A stretch of DNA of 64,000 nucleotides. Origin: an uncultured Erythrobacter sp. (lineage in GTDB: Bacteria; Pseudomonadota; Alphaproteobacteria; Sphingomonadales; Sphingomonadaceae). The stretch lies in contig CANKYZ010000003.1 of assembly GCA_947488325.1 (NCBI GenBank), positions 310,001 to 374,000 on the forward strand, given 5' to 3'. How positions within the stretch are numbered: the first letter of the stretch is position 1; each line of letters opens with the position of its first letter. The position numbers were made by a program, and so were the translations under genes. Shown here piece after piece: positions 1-8,779 of this stretch. Under the pieces are notes generated by a model. It searched no databases. It was not told the DNA's origin and saw nothing but the letters and a program-made list of their open reading frames with translations.

Positions 1-1179
1 CATTTGGACCAGCTTTACGTCGAATGGGGTGGCTTTGCCCTTCCCTTCTGACAAAGCAGCAACTGCGGCCTTAATCCGTTTGACAGTGCCAGCATGGTCC
101 GCACCCCAAATGTCGATCAACTCATCGGCTGTTTCAGCCTTTTGCATGTGATAGGCAAGGTCAGCACCGAAATAGGTCCACGCACCGTTCGATTTTTTGA
201 TCGGGCGATCTTGATCGTCGCCAAACTTGGTCGACCGGAACAATGGCAGTTCAACAGGCTCCCAATCCTCTGGCGGAGCCTTGCCTTTGGGAGCTTCGAG
301 CACACCGTCATAAACAAAGTCATGCTCGCGCAGCCATACCTCCGCGGCGTCCGGCTTTTTCGCAAGGTGCAGAGCAGCTTCGGACGAAAACACATCATGC
401 CGAATGCCCAGCATTGCGAGATCGGATTTGATGACATCCATCATCCGCGCGACTGCTTCTGCGCGAAAAACAGGTAGCCACTCGACCTCATCGGAATCCT
501 TAAAACGGTCGCCAAACTTATTGGCGAGCGCCTCTCCAACCGGGATCAGATATTCTCCGGGATAAAGCCCTTCTGGGATAGCGCCAATATCGTCGCCCAG
601 CGCCTCACAGTAACGCAAATGCGCAGACCGGGCGAGGACATCGACCTGCCCGCCTGCATCGTTGATATAGTATTCGCGGGTCACGTCATGACCTGCGAAT
701 TCAAGCAAGCTAGACAGTGCATCGCCAACAACTGCACCGCGGCAATGGCCCATATGCATCGGCCCAGTCGGATTGGCTGAGACATATTCAACATTCACCG
801 AAGTGCCTGCGCCCATAATTGAGCGGCCATATTCATCACCAAGCTTGGCGACCGCCCGTAATTCTGCCAACCACGCGGCTGGATCGAGCCGTAAGTTGAT
901 GAAACCCGGACCAGCAATCTCAGCACTCACTATGCCGGCCTCAGCCTGCAGCTTCGCAGCGATCTGTTCTGCCAGCGCACGCGGATTGGTCTTAGCTGCT
1001 TTGGCCAGAACCATAGCCGCATTGGTCGCCAGGTCACCATGCGATGGATCGCGTGGTGGTTCGAGCGTGACGTTCCTAAACGAAGCGTCCGAAGGCAGCA
1101 CTCCCTCGCTTACAAGATCGGTCAACACGGTTTCGATTGCGTCCGCATAGGCGGCATAAAGAGTTTTCATATCAGACAT
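1..1179 (-). CDS. argS: Arginyl-tRNA synthetase, N-terminal part (cut by window edge)
   Basis: Class I aminoacyl-tRNA synthetase that charges tRNA-Arg in the cytoplasm. The reading frame runs off the left edge, so about 393 codons are visible of the roughly 580 usual for the family. The N-terminal tRNA-recognition domain covers about residues 1-115. It is followed by [15 protein letters not shown] at about 134-148, where HMGH is the HIGH-type ATP-binding motif. The signature 2 region would lie outside the window. The start is the ATG of MSDMKTL; a second ATG three codons later is possible, and neither has a strong Shine-Dalgarno. A lipoprotein gene lies upstream on the same strand across a 188-nt gap in which I see no gene. 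Confidence 0.96.
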   Translation of the reverse strand, partial: MSDMKTLYAAYADAIETVLTDLVSEGVLPSDASFRNVTLEPPRDPSHGDLATNAAMVLAKAAKTNPRALAEQIAAKLQAEAGIVSAEIAGPGFINLRLDPAAWLAELRAVAKLGDEYGRSIMGAGTSVNVEYVSANPTGPMHMGHCRGAVVGDALSSLLEFAGHDVTREYYINDAGGQVDVLARSAHLRYCEALGDDIGAIPEGLYPGEYLIPVGEALANKFGDRFKDSDEVEWLPVFRAEAVARMMDVIKSDLAMLGIRHDVFSSEAALHLAKKPDAAEVWLREHDFVYDGVLEAPKGKAPPEDWEPVELPLFRSTKFGDDQDRPIKKSNGAWTYFGADLAYHMQKAETADELIDIWGADHAGTVKRIKAAVAALSEGKGKATPFDVKLVQM

Positions 1180-1367
1180 CTCGAATGCGCAGTTAGCGCA
1201 AGTTGGAATCAGCACAAAGAGGAATGAAACGCGGCGATCAGTAAGTGGTATCGCTAACCCGACTGACCGACGCCAGTTGAGTGTTAAGGCGAACAAACAA
1301 CCACAGACAACAACGCCGTCACCAGTTCACAAAGTCTTGCACTTCGCCCGGGAAGGGCGCACAAACA

Positions 1368-2018
1368 CTAGCGTGTTACGTTGTATACTAGCTGTTCTTC
1401 GGTCAGTTGAAAGCCAACCAACATTTCAAAACGTGTCCGGGCAATGGCTGCGCGCACCTCGGGATTTGCGAGCGGATCAAGCGCCGCTTCAGGATCACCA
1501 GCACGTCGCCGCCGAGTAATTCGTTCGCGGATATCTTCTGGCAATGAAGCTGCCGCTCGATCCACGAATGAGCCTGCTTTGGCGCTTGCCTGCGCGCGTT
1601 CTTCTCCGTCAGCGAATGTAAGCGTTACTGCACCAATGCGCTTTGTAACCACCGCACTGCCACCTTGAAGCACGGTAACAAAATACGGCAACGTCACCGT
1701 GCGGGCACCGCGAACATCAGTACGGCGCGCGCGAATTTCAAATGTTGCTTCGGAATAGACCTTGTCAGAACCGTCATCACAGGTCGCGCGCAGGTTTGTC
1801 ATAGACGCAGAAACGTCAAGATTCGCAGCGATCGGATCACCCGCGGTGCGGAAGGTCGTTACATCACCGGTATAATCCGGAATTCCTACAGCCGGACAGG
1901 AAGTCAGGACCGAAGTGATGCCTACGCCTTGGTCGACCACTAACTGACCGTCTTGCGCACAGGCTCCAAGGGCAGTGGCAAGTGCTAATGCAGGCAGGAC
2001 ACGGGAGCGAAACGTCAT
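1368..2018 (-). CDS. Putative lipoprotein of unknown function
   Basis: The 216-aa product starts with a short charged region, a hydrophobic stretch and a lipobox-like LGAC at residues 17-20. It is therefore probably exported and lipidated at Cys20. The rest is soluble, with no domain I recognise. There are Cys residues near 41 and 80, and a basic, Arg-rich stretch (RERITRRRRAGD) in the C-terminal third. It lies between argS and divergent ispH. Upstream of the ATG a weak GAGGG sits about 10 nt away. The gene looks real from its length, signal peptide and codon use, but the function is unknown. Confidence 0.75.
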   Translation of the reverse strand: MTFRSRVLPALALATALGACAQDGQLVVDQGVGITSVLTSCPAVGIPDYTGDVTTFRTAGDPIAANLDVSASMTNLRATCDDGSDKVYSEATFEIRARRTDVRGARTVTLPYFVTVLQGGSAVVTKRIGAVTLTFADGEERAQASAKAGSFVDRAAASLPEDIRERITRRRRAGDPEAALDPLANPEVRAAIARTRFEMLVGFQLTEEQLVYNVTR

Positions 2019-2118
2019 TTAAAAAGTACCCTCAAATAATAAGGCCTAGCGGTGATCATAATCACCAAGCGCGATGATGCCCTAGCGAGACGCGCAGCAA
2101 AGCGCTAGAGGAAGCCGC

Positions 2119-3108
2119 ATGAACGCGCCCTTTCAAAAATCTAACGCCGCATCCAGCGATATACCAGCAGATGCAGAACCACTCGATATCTTAATTGCCG
2201 CACCACGTGGTTTTTGCGCAGGGGTCGATCGTGCAATAGAAATTGTCGAAAAGGCGATCGAAAAATACGGTGCGCCGGTCTATGTACGCCACGAAATCGT
2301 CCACAATAGATATGTAGTTGAGGAGCTAAAGGCCAAAGGTGCGATCTTCGTCAAAGAACTCGACGAAGTGCCTGGAGATGCGCCGGTAGTGTTCAGCGCG
2401 CATGGTGTGCCGAAATCGGTTCCAGTCGAAGCCGCGCGTCGCAACCTGCTTTATGTTGATGCAACCTGCCCACTGGTGTCCAAGGTTCATCGCCAAGCAG
2501 AACGGCAGATCGAAAAAGACCGTCATATCATTTTTATTGGTCATGAGGGACACCCTGAGGTGATCGGGACCATGGGTCAGGTTGATGAAGGCCAAATGAC
2601 ACTGGTTGAAACAATCGATGACGTGGCCAAGCTGCCCTTCGAAACCAACAAACCGCTCGCCTATCTTACGCAGACGACTTTGTCAGTTGATGACACGCAT
2701 GAGGTGATCAACGCGCTTGAGCAGCGATATCCCAACATCAGCGGACCCAAGGCAGAGGACATTTGTTACGCCACCTCCAATCGGCAGACAGCGGTCAAGG
2801 AACTGGCGAACGATTGTGATTTAGTGCTGGTTGTAGGTGCGCCTAACAGTTCGAATTCGCTGCGACTGGTCGAAGTGGCAGAACGACTCGGAACCCCAGG
2901 AAAGCTAATCCAGCGCGCTGACGAAATTGACCCTGCTTGGCTGGAAGGAGTTCGGACCATTGGACTAACGGCAGGTGCATCTGCCCCTGAAATCCTTGTC
3001 CGTGAAGTGGTCGATAGACTGGCAAAGCTGCGTCCTATCCGCGAAGAAACCATCACTGCGGCTGAAGAGAAAATGATCTTCAAACTGCCGCGCCAACTGA
3101 CCGAATAG
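2119..3108 (+). CDS. ispH: 4-hydroxy-3-methylbut-2-enyl diphosphate reductase
   Basis: Last enzyme of the MEP isoprenoid pathway. It reduces HMBPP to IPP and DMAPP using a [4Fe-4S] cluster. The three cluster cysteines are visible: Cys33 in GFCAGVDRA, Cys117 in DATCPLV and Cys216 in [10 protein letters not shown]. Conserved histidines are also present (VHNRYVV near 62, SAHGV near 95), as is [10 protein letters not shown] near 142. At 329 aa the length is normal, with about 20 extra residues before the conserved core. AGAGGA sits 7-8 nt before the ATG. It is followed 13 nt later by thrB, and the two are probably cotranscribed with rnhA. Confidence 0.97.
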   Translation: MNAPFQKSNAASSDIPADAEPLDILIAAPRGFCAGVDRAIEIVEKAIEKYGAPVYVRHEIVHNRYVVEELKAKGAIFVKELDEVPGDAPVVFSAHGVPKSVPVEAARRNLLYVDATCPLVSKVHRQAERQIEKDRHIIFIGHEGHPEVIGTMGQVDEGQMTLVETIDDVAKLPFETNKPLAYLTQTTLSVDDTHEVINALEQRYPNISGPKAEDICYATSNRQTAVKELANDCDLVLVVGAPNSSNSLRLVEVAERLGTPGKLIQRADEIDPAWLEGVRTIGLTAGASAPEILVREVVDRLAKLRPIREETITAAEEKMIFKLPRQLTE

Positions 3109-3121
3109 GCGGCGCACCACG

Positions 3122-4078
3122 TTGGCGGTTTACACCCATCTTGGCGCAGAGGAACTTGGCGAACTGATTGCTCATTACGATGTCGGCGCGCTGGTTTCGG
3201 CTAAGGGCATTGCTGAGGGCGTTTCCAATTCGAACTGGTTGATTGAGACGACCGGCGGGCGGTATATTTTGACCATGTACGAACGGCGGATTGACCTTTC
3301 AGACCTGCCCTATTTCCTTGGCCTGCTCGATCATTTGTCGGCAAAAGGGTGCCCGGTACCGCGTACAATCCATGATTCAGATGGTGCCGCATTTCGAATG
3401 CTGGACCGCAAAGCAGTGGCATTGATTGAATTCTTGCCGGGCGTTTCTCCGACCAAGCCCGGCCCAAGCCAAGCCTTTGCTATTGGGCAAACGCTTGCAC
3501 AGATGCATATCGCCAGTGCCGATTTCCAGCTACAACGCAGAAATACCATGGGCTTCGCCGATAATTTTGCCCAATTGAAAAAATGCGAAATGGATGGCCT
3601 TGCATCCATTCACTCAGATCTTCCATTAATGTTGGAGCATGCACGTGAAGCCGCTGGGCTGGATCTCGATCACCTGCCCCAGGCGCAAATTCACGCAGAC
3701 CTGTTTCCTGACAATGTTCTGATGTTGGATAGCCGTGTCACCGGCCTCATCGACTTTTACTTCGCCTGCACCGGAGCGATTGCGCTAGATATCGCAGTAA
3801 CTCACGCCGCCTGGAGTTTCGATGCGGTAACGAATTCCTATGATGCCGATTGCGGCAATGCAATCCTGAGGGGGTATGAGGATGTCAGACCTTTGACGAA
3901 GCCAGAACGGGCGCTGCTTCCGGACATCGCAAAAGGCGCTGCATTGCGATTTGTAGCCAGCCGCGCGGAGGACTGGTTAGACACGCCTGACGATGCACTG
4001 GTCACACGCAAGGATCCAATGCAATTCGTTTCGCGGTGGCACATTTACAATAAATACGGGGCTGACATGTTTGCCTGA
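3122..4078 (+). CDS. thrB: Homoserine kinase (ThrB2, choline-kinase fold)
   Basis: Phosphorylates homoserine in threonine synthesis. This is the 318-aa alphaproteobacterial type, which belongs to the aminoglycoside phosphotransferase/choline kinase fold rather than the GHMP kinases. The N-lobe opens with AVYTHLGAEEL. The catalytic loop is HADLFPDN at 191-198, and the metal-binding segment is LIDFYFACTG at about 209-218. The start is a TTG codon, because no in-frame ATG precedes the conserved N-terminus. A weak AGGCGGC lies upstream. The gene is 13 nt after ispH and 16 nt before rnhA. A generic phosphotransferase is the only alternative; the N-terminal sequence and gene order favour ThrB. Confidence 0.93.
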   Translation: MAVYTHLGAEELGELIAHYDVGALVSAKGIAEGVSNSNWLIETTGGRYILTMYERRIDLSDLPYFLGLLDHLSAKGCPVPRTIHDSDGAAFRMLDRKAVALIEFLPGVSPTKPGPSQAFAIGQTLAQMHIASADFQLQRRNTMGFADNFAQLKKCEMDGLASIHSDLPLMLEHAREAAGLDLDHLPQAQIHADLFPDNVLMLDSRVTGLIDFYFACTGAIALDIAVTHAAWSFDAVTNSYDADCGNAILRGYEDVRPLTKPERALLPDIAKGAALRFVASRAEDWLDTPDDALVTRKDPMQFVSRWHIYNKYGADMFA

Positions 4079-4094
4079 CTAAGAAAGTCAGGCA

Positions 4095-4550
4095 ATGGTA
4101 AACACTATGAAGAAGGTTGAAATTTTCACTGATGGTGCCTGCAAGGGCAATCCGGGGCCCGGCGGTTGGGGTGCATTGCTGCGCATGGGCAACAATGAAA
4201 AAGAGCTGTCAGGCGGCGAGGCGGACACCACCAACAATCGCATGGAATTGACCGCAGCCATTGAAGGGCTGTCAGCTTTGATCGAGCCATGCGAGGTCGA
4301 TCTGCATTCCGATAGCAAATATGTGCTCGACGGTATGACCAAATGGATCGAAGGCTGGAAGCGTCGCGGCTGGGTGAATGCCAGTAAAAAGCCAGTCCGC
4401 AATTCCGATCTGTGGCACAAGCTCATAGATGTATCGGCGCGGCACAAAGTATCATGGCATTGGGTGAAAGGTCATTCAGGACATCCCGAAAATGACCGTG
4501 TTGATCAGCTAGCTAGCGACGAGGCAGAACGGTTCGCGCAAGAAGTATAA
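4095..4550 (+). CDS. rnhA: Ribonuclease HI
   Basis: Cleaves the RNA strand of RNA-DNA hybrids (primers, R-loops) in the cytoplasm. The 151-aa protein has the full catalytic set: Asp13 ([11 protein letters not shown]), Glu51 (NNRMELTAA), Asp73 ([10 protein letters not shown]) and Asp134 (ENDRVDQLA), with the mobile His near 127 (KGHSGH). The start used has AAGAAAG about 8 nt upstream. An internal ATG four codons in would also leave the domain intact. It is last in the ispH-thrB-rnhA array, and a stem-loop follows. Confidence 0.96.
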   Translation: MVNTMKKVEIFTDGACKGNPGPGGWGALLRMGNNEKELSGGEADTTNNRMELTAAIEGLSALIEPCEVDLHSDSKYVLDGMTKWIEGWKRRGWVNASKKPVRNSDLWHKLIDVSARHKVSWHWVKGHSGHPENDRVDQLASDEAERFAQEV

Positions 4551-4575
4551 GCCGAAAAGCTCCCACCCATACGAA

Positions 4576-4607
4576 AACGGGCGCGCCGCTTTCGCTGCAC
4601 GCCCGTT
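4576..4607. terminator. Stem-loop between convergent rnhA and DUF1508 genes
   Basis: AACGGGCG at 4576-4583 pairs perfectly with CGCCCGTT at 4600-4607 across a 16-nt loop. It lies 26 nt after the rnhA stop and 27 nt beyond the stop of the opposing small gene, so it could serve both. There is no clean T-run, so intrinsic termination is plausible but not certain. Confidence 0.5.
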
Positions 4608-4633
4608 CTATCAAATCTAGTCAAATTCGCCGA

Positions 4634-4810
4634 TTAACTGTTGTCTTCAGTTGGTGCGCTTGGGCCATTTTTCTGAATCGAAGCAATCGCGTTCTTAGCG
4701 CTATCCTTGCTCGAATAGCCCTGTGTCGAGAACATTATCTCGGAATTGTAGCTGAAGCGTGCGCGGAATTCCCCGGCCTTATCTTTGTAGATTTCAAACT
4801 TGTGAGCCAT
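4634..4810 (-). CDS. DUF1508 (YegP-like) family small protein
   Basis: This short gene encodes 58 aa beginning MAHKFEIYKDKAGEFRARF. The pattern of a compact strand, a GEFRARF-type turn and then a serine/lysine helix (GYSSKDSAKNAIASIQKN at 31-48) matches one DUF1508/YegP repeat. Those proteins often carry two repeats; this one has one. AGGGAGA lies 5-6 nt before the ATG, which supports translation. The molecular function of the family is not established. The gene is monocistronic between rnhA (convergent) and an oxidoreductase gene whose stop lies 63 nt downstream of this start. Confidence 0.82.
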   Translation of the reverse strand: MAHKFEIYKDKAGEFRARFSYNSEIMFSTQGYSSKDSAKNAIASIQKNGPSAPTEDNS

Positions 4811-4873
4811 GTCGGTCTCCCTTTTCAGTCGTGTTAAACTCGCCGCGTATCTTACAGATGGTGCAGCTCGTGA

Positions 4874-5998
4874 CTAGCCCGTTGCGCGCGCGTCAGCTCT
4901 AGAAAACCTTGAAGGCGCGTAAATTGATGTATCAATATTGCTGGTCAACGCATCTGCACCAAGGCCAAGCATAATCTGCGCACCCAGCCTAGCGGCCGCT
5001 GGAGCGGTCTGAATGCCAAAACCGCCTTGGCCAGCGAACCAGAAAAAACTGGGGATTTCGGGGTCATTCCCATAAACCGGCAGGCGATCTGGAGCAAAGC
5101 TCCTAAGTCCAGCCCAGCGCCGTTCTACCGCGATTATTTCCCAGTCTGTCACTCTCTGGAACCGATCGATCGCAAGCGCGATATCGATCTCTTCGGGGGC
5201 GGCATCGCACGGTTCAGTTGGAATTTCGTCATGCGGGCTAAGCCACAATCGACCATTGTCGGACTTAAAGTAAAAACCGCCTGATATATCCAGCACTAAT
5301 GGCATATCATCGGGCGCAGCAGGTTCCACCCGCAATTGCGCCACGGTGCGACGTTTGGGATCAATGCCGAGCGGGCGGGCACCGACGCGTCGCGCGATTG
5401 TATCAGCCCAGGCTCCAGCAGCATTGACGATATGAGCAGTGCGATAGATTTCACCATCTTCTGTCGAGATACGCCATCCACCTGGCTCTTGTTCAAAACC
5501 GTGAACCAATGCGCGGCAGACGAGATCGGCTCCGCTTTGTTTGAGTGATTTGAGATAATGTTGGTGGAGGCCTGCAACATCGATGTCCGCGCAAGCGGGC
5601 TCCCAGATCGCGTCGTTCCACTCCTCGCGAATGTACGGTATCTGTTCGCTTATCGCTTCTCTGCCCTGCCTCTCAATCGTTACCCCAGTTCCGGCAAAGC
5701 GATCGACAAATCCAGCCATCGCCAGCTTGTCTTCACTGCGCCCAACATACAAAGCACCGCGCGAGCGCAGAAATCCGTTCTTTCTAAGGTAACTCCCCGA
5801 AGCCAGCGTAAGTGGCACGACGCCTGGCCCGCCATAACATTCTTCCCAGAACGCAGCGGATCGCCCGGTCGAGTGATAGCCGGGAACTTCCTCTGCTTCG
5901 AGCACTAGCACTCGGACATAAGGCGCGAGTTCGGCAGCAAGGCTGGCACCTGCCATCCCAGCACCGATAATTGCAAAGTCGTAGATCTTACCCTTCAT
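4874..5998 (-). CDS. FAD-dependent oxidoreductase (DAO/glycine oxidase family)
   Basis: The 374-aa protein has an N-terminal Rossmann FAD site, IIGAGMAGASLA at 10-21, then a basic/Gly stretch GYHSTGRSAAF typical of the D-amino-acid oxidase/DadA fold. A C-terminal FAD-contacting segment, WFAGQGGFGIQTAPAAA, lies at about 322-338. Such enzymes oxidise amino or hydroxy acids; the substrate cannot be told from sequence. The start overlaps the stop of the upstream hydrolase by 4 nt (ATGA), so the two are probably translationally coupled. No signal peptide is seen. Confidence 0.85.
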   Translation of the reverse strand: MKGKIYDFAIIGAGMAGASLAAELAPYVRVLVLEAEEVPGYHSTGRSAAFWEECYGGPGVVPLTLASGSYLRKNGFLRSRGALYVGRSEDKLAMAGFVDRFAGTGVTIERQGREAISEQIPYIREEWNDAIWEPACADIDVAGLHQHYLKSLKQSGADLVCRALVHGFEQEPGGWRISTEDGEIYRTAHIVNAAGAWADTIARRVGARPLGIDPKRRTVAQLRVEPAAPDDMPLVLDISGGFYFKSDNGRLWLSPHDEIPTEPCDAAPEEIDIALAIDRFQRVTDWEIIAVERRWAGLRSFAPDRLPVYGNDPEIPSFFWFAGQGGFGIQTAPAAARLGAQIMLGLGADALTSNIDTSIYAPSRFSRADARATG

Positions 5999-6990
5999 TG
6001 AATGGGATTGGCCTTCCGCGGCGCAACCTCTTCAAGAAACGCGCTGATTTCATTCATCACTCGGTCGCGCACTGCATCGACCTCGCGCAGAATTTCATGG
6101 TGCGCCTCATTGCCAAATTCTACCAGCTTGCCATTTGGCAGGCGGGCAGCTCCCCGGACATTCGTCGCATGGCTGACCAACTTGTCGGACGATGTTGATA
6201 GAATTAGGATCGGAGTCTTCACCGCCTCCATTGCCCCTGGCTCTTCAAGCACGCGCCATGATGCATAGGCGCGCTCAACCCAGCGCCAACTCGCAGGGCC
6301 CATGACAAGCTCTGGGCGATGCGTCCGCCACCACAGCTCATCGTCATATCGATCTTTATCATGTGTCAGAAGACCAGCGCGGTTCGCATCGCGTTGACCC
6401 GGTTTCTCGCTCCATTTCCATGCCTGACGTGTAGGATCGCCAACCTTAGTCATCAATTTCGCGACACCGTGCAGCAAACCCAATGGCAATGGCGGCGTAT
6501 TGATGCCCAACATTGGTGCGCTCAAAAACACGGCATCGGGGACAATGAGCCGGTCCACCAGAGCCCGCATAATCAGGTGACCACCCATTGAATGGCCCGC
6601 AAGAATATGCGGCCCCGGCACCTCTTCCACCCATTGTTGCCATATATGCGTAAGGTCTTCGACCCATATGCCGAACTCTTCAATGTGACCGGTTACGGCA
6701 TCCTTACCTAGCCGCCCTGAACCAGCCTGCCCGCGCCAATCAGACGCCGTGACGCGCCAACCATCGCGATGCCATTCTTCAAGACTTTCTAGGTATTTTT
6801 CATAGTTATCGCCCCGCCCCGGCAGGAAGAAGATTGAACCGCGCGGAGCATCCGATTGTACCGGCCAATCAATTCGGCGGAGCACGTGCCCATCGGCTGC
6901 CTGCCAGGTGCTCTCAACAGCATTCTTGGGAATAGAGCGCCGGTCAATCACACCGCCTGCGGTGTGAGTAGCTTCCGTGACGTTGCTAAT
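5995..6990 (-). CDS. Alpha/beta hydrolase, lysophospholipase-like
   Basis: Serine hydrolase of the Hydrolase_4/monoacylglycerol lipase type. The oxyanion strand IFFLPGRGDN precedes the nucleophile elbow AGHSMGGH (Ser at about 134). The acid is likely the Asp in LSTSSDKLVSH and the His lies in GNEAHHEIL near the end. The start is uncertain. No ATG exists upstream of the domain. I use an ATT codon at 6990, because GGAGG stands 6 nt before it. Alternatives are GTG at 7062 or GTG at 6951. The gene is coupled by ATGA to the downstream FAD oxidoreductase gene and divergent from cpaA. Confidence 0.82.
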   Translation of the reverse strand: MSNVTEATHTAGGVIDRRSIPKNAVESTWQAADGHVLRRIDWPVQSDAPRGSIFFLPGRGDNYEKYLESLEEWHRDGWRVTASDWRGQAGSGRLGKDAVTGHIEEFGIWVEDLTHIWQQWVEEVPGPHILAGHSMGGHLIMRALVDRLIVPDAVFLSAPMLGINTPPLPLGLLHGVAKLMTKVGDPTRQAWKWSEKPGQRDANRAGLLTHDKDRYDDELWWRTHRPELVMGPASWRWVERAYASWRVLEEPGAMEAVKTPILILSTSSDKLVSHATNVRGAARLPNGKLVEFGNEAHHEILREVDAVRDRVMNEISAFLEEVAPRKANPIQ

Positions 6991-7097
6991 GGGATGCCTC
7001 CGGGTTTGGTTACTATTTGGTAAGCAGTCGCCTTTAGCACCGCAGCTAACAAAGGAATGCACCGGAAATCCCCGATTGCAAACCTTTTGGGGGCCAC

Positions 7098-7577
7098 ATG
7101 CTTACGACTTATATTCACTACGGACTGCTGATTGTCTTGGCAATTGCGCTGATTTATGCCGCTGTGACAGACATCCAACGACGCCAGATCGACAATTGGT
7201 TAAATGCTGGGATCGTGCTGGCCGCGCCGATATTTTGGTGGGCGAGCGGTATGTCCCTGTGGCCCGACGTCGCCATCCAGTTTGGGATAGCGGTGTTGGC
7301 CTTCGCTTTCTTTGCCGGCTTGTTCGCTTTAAAATTAATGGGCGGCGGTGACGTAAAATTGCTGACCGCGCTCGCGCTTTGGATTGAACCGAATGCGTTT
7401 CTCCAATTGCTGCTGGTTATGGCGCTTGCTGGCGGGGTACTGACGATCGTCATGGGCGCCTACCATTTCTTGCAGCGCCAAAAAGAACGACTGGCCATAC
7501 CTTATGGTGTGGCCATCGCATTTGGCGCTCTTTGGGTACTTTTCCCAAAACTCATTGCCGTTCCGACATTCGTTTGA
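7098..7577 (+). CDS. cpaA: Prepilin peptidase CpaA (TadV family)
   Basis: Small A24-family aspartic peptidase that processes Flp-type prepilins in the inner membrane. The 159-aa protein has about four membrane segments. The two active-site Asp regions are visible: TDIQRRQIDNWLN near residues 24-36 and MGGGDVKLL near 82-90. GGGGG lies 5 nt before the ATG. It is the first gene of the Flp pilus locus. No Flp pilin gene lies next to it, so the substrate must be encoded elsewhere. Confidence 0.92.
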   Translation: MLTTYIHYGLLIVLAIALIYAAVTDIQRRQIDNWLNAGIVLAAPIFWWASGMSLWPDVAIQFGIAVLAFAFFAGLFALKLMGGGDVKLLTALALWIEPNAFLQLLLVMALAGGVLTIVMGAYHFLQRQKERLAIPYGVAIAFGALWVLFPKLIAVPTFV

Positions 7578-7676
7578 GGTCCGCCGTGAACCCGATCTTA
7601 ACCAATTCGGACCAAAGACTAGGAACTATACCTGCCCGGAAATTTTTGGGGCCGAACATTAGGGGGCTGATTAGCC

Positions 7677-8768
7677 ATGGATAGGAAGAAACTGGTTCTG
7701 TTGCTTGGAGCGCTCGTTGTAGCGATTGGCAGCGCGTTCCTTGCCCGTAGCATGTTTGCAGGCGATGGAGCTCCAACTGCGGAAGCTGCCGCACCCGAGC
7801 CCGAAGGTCCCAAAGTGCTGGTCGCAAATCGCGCCCTTCCAGTGGGAACAATCATTACTGCCGATGCGATGGGTTATCAGAGATGGCCTGAAGAGCTGGT
7901 GCAGGACGCTTACTTCATTGATGGCGAATCTGACATGAGCCAATTGCTTGGTACAGTCGTTCGTTTCCCTGTCACCGCCGGTGAACCTGTCACACAGGGC
8001 TCGCTTGTTAGCCCAGGTGATCGCGGTTTCCTTGCTGCTGCATTAGGTGCCGGTATGCGCGCTGTTACAGTACCAGTGTCGGCAAAAACCGGTGTTGCCG
8101 GCTTTGTCTTCCCGGGTGACCGTGTTGACATGGTGCTGACGCAAACCGTTCAAGGTGAAGGACGGCCACTTCAGGCTGCCGAAACAGTTCTGCGCAATCT
8201 GCGCGTGCTCGCCACCGACCAAACCACCGAGCAAGTTTCTGACGAAGAGGGCAAGACAGTTGTCCGCGCCTTCCGTACCGTCACTCTCGAAGTGACACCG
8301 GAAATTGCAGAGAAAGTCGCCGTGGCGCAAACAATCGGACAGCTTACATTGGTATTGCGCTCGATCGCTGACAATCAGGCTGAACTTGAACGCGCAATTG
8401 CTGCTGGCGATGTCCAGATTCCTGCAGATGCTTCTCCAGAAGAAGAAGAGCGTATCCTTCGCACGGCCATGGGCCAGCCGGTGGATACTGGTTCTACCTT
8501 CTCAACGGGCGGTGACGTCTCACGGTTCCAGCGCCGGAATGTACCAGCGCAAGATGACGGCAATCGTCGTCCGCAGCGCACGGCGCCTGCTCCAGGAGTG
8601 CCCGCACAAATCAACGGCGCGCCTGCACGGGTTGGACCTACGGTTCGTGTGACTCGCGGTAAAGCCACGACCGAGGTGCCAGTTGGTGGCTCAGTCAGCA
8701 CAGCAACCGCCAACGGCGCAGGACAAGTCAGCCAAGCTGCACCTGCTGCTGGCGTGACGGTTCGCTGA
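7677..8768 (+). CDS. cpaB: Flp pilus assembly protein CpaB (RcpC)
   Basis: The 363-aa protein has one N-terminal membrane anchor (residues 4-24), then a SAF-type domain (VLVANRALPVGTIITADAM near 48-66) and the CpaB/RcpC periplasmic domain (VPVSAKTGVAGFVFPGDRVDMVLTQ is the family hallmark, about 136-160). The C-terminal 100 residues are a low-complexity Pro/Ala/Arg/Gly tail. In Tad systems the protein works with the secretin. It is followed 11 nt later by cpaC. AGGGGG lies about 10 nt upstream of the ATG. Confidence 0.94.
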   Translation: MDRKKLVLLLGALVVAIGSAFLARSMFAGDGAPTAEAAAPEPEGPKVLVANRALPVGTIITADAMGYQRWPEELVQDAYFIDGESDMSQLLGTVVRFPVTAGEPVTQGSLVSPGDRGFLAAALGAGMRAVTVPVSAKTGVAGFVFPGDRVDMVLTQTVQGEGRPLQAAETVLRNLRVLATDQTTEQVSDEEGKTVVRAFRTVTLEVTPEIAEKVAVAQTIGQLTLVLRSIADNQAELERAIAAGDVQIPADASPEEEERILRTAMGQPVDTGSTFSTGGDVSRFQRRNVPAQDDGNRRPQRTAPAPGVPAQINGAPARVGPTVRVTRGKATTEVPVGGSVSTATANGAGQVSQAAPAAGVTVR

Positions 8769-8779
8769 GGGGAATGAAC

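Noticed and set aside
94..477. Plus-strand open frames over argS
   Set aside because: The minus-strand frame gives a clear ArgRS with HIGH-type motif; the plus-strand frames have no recognisable content or ribosome site.
3122..4078. Aminoglycoside phosphotransferase (resistance gene)
   Set aside because: The fold is shared, but the N-terminal sequence, length and ispH-thrB-rnhA order fit homoserine kinase.
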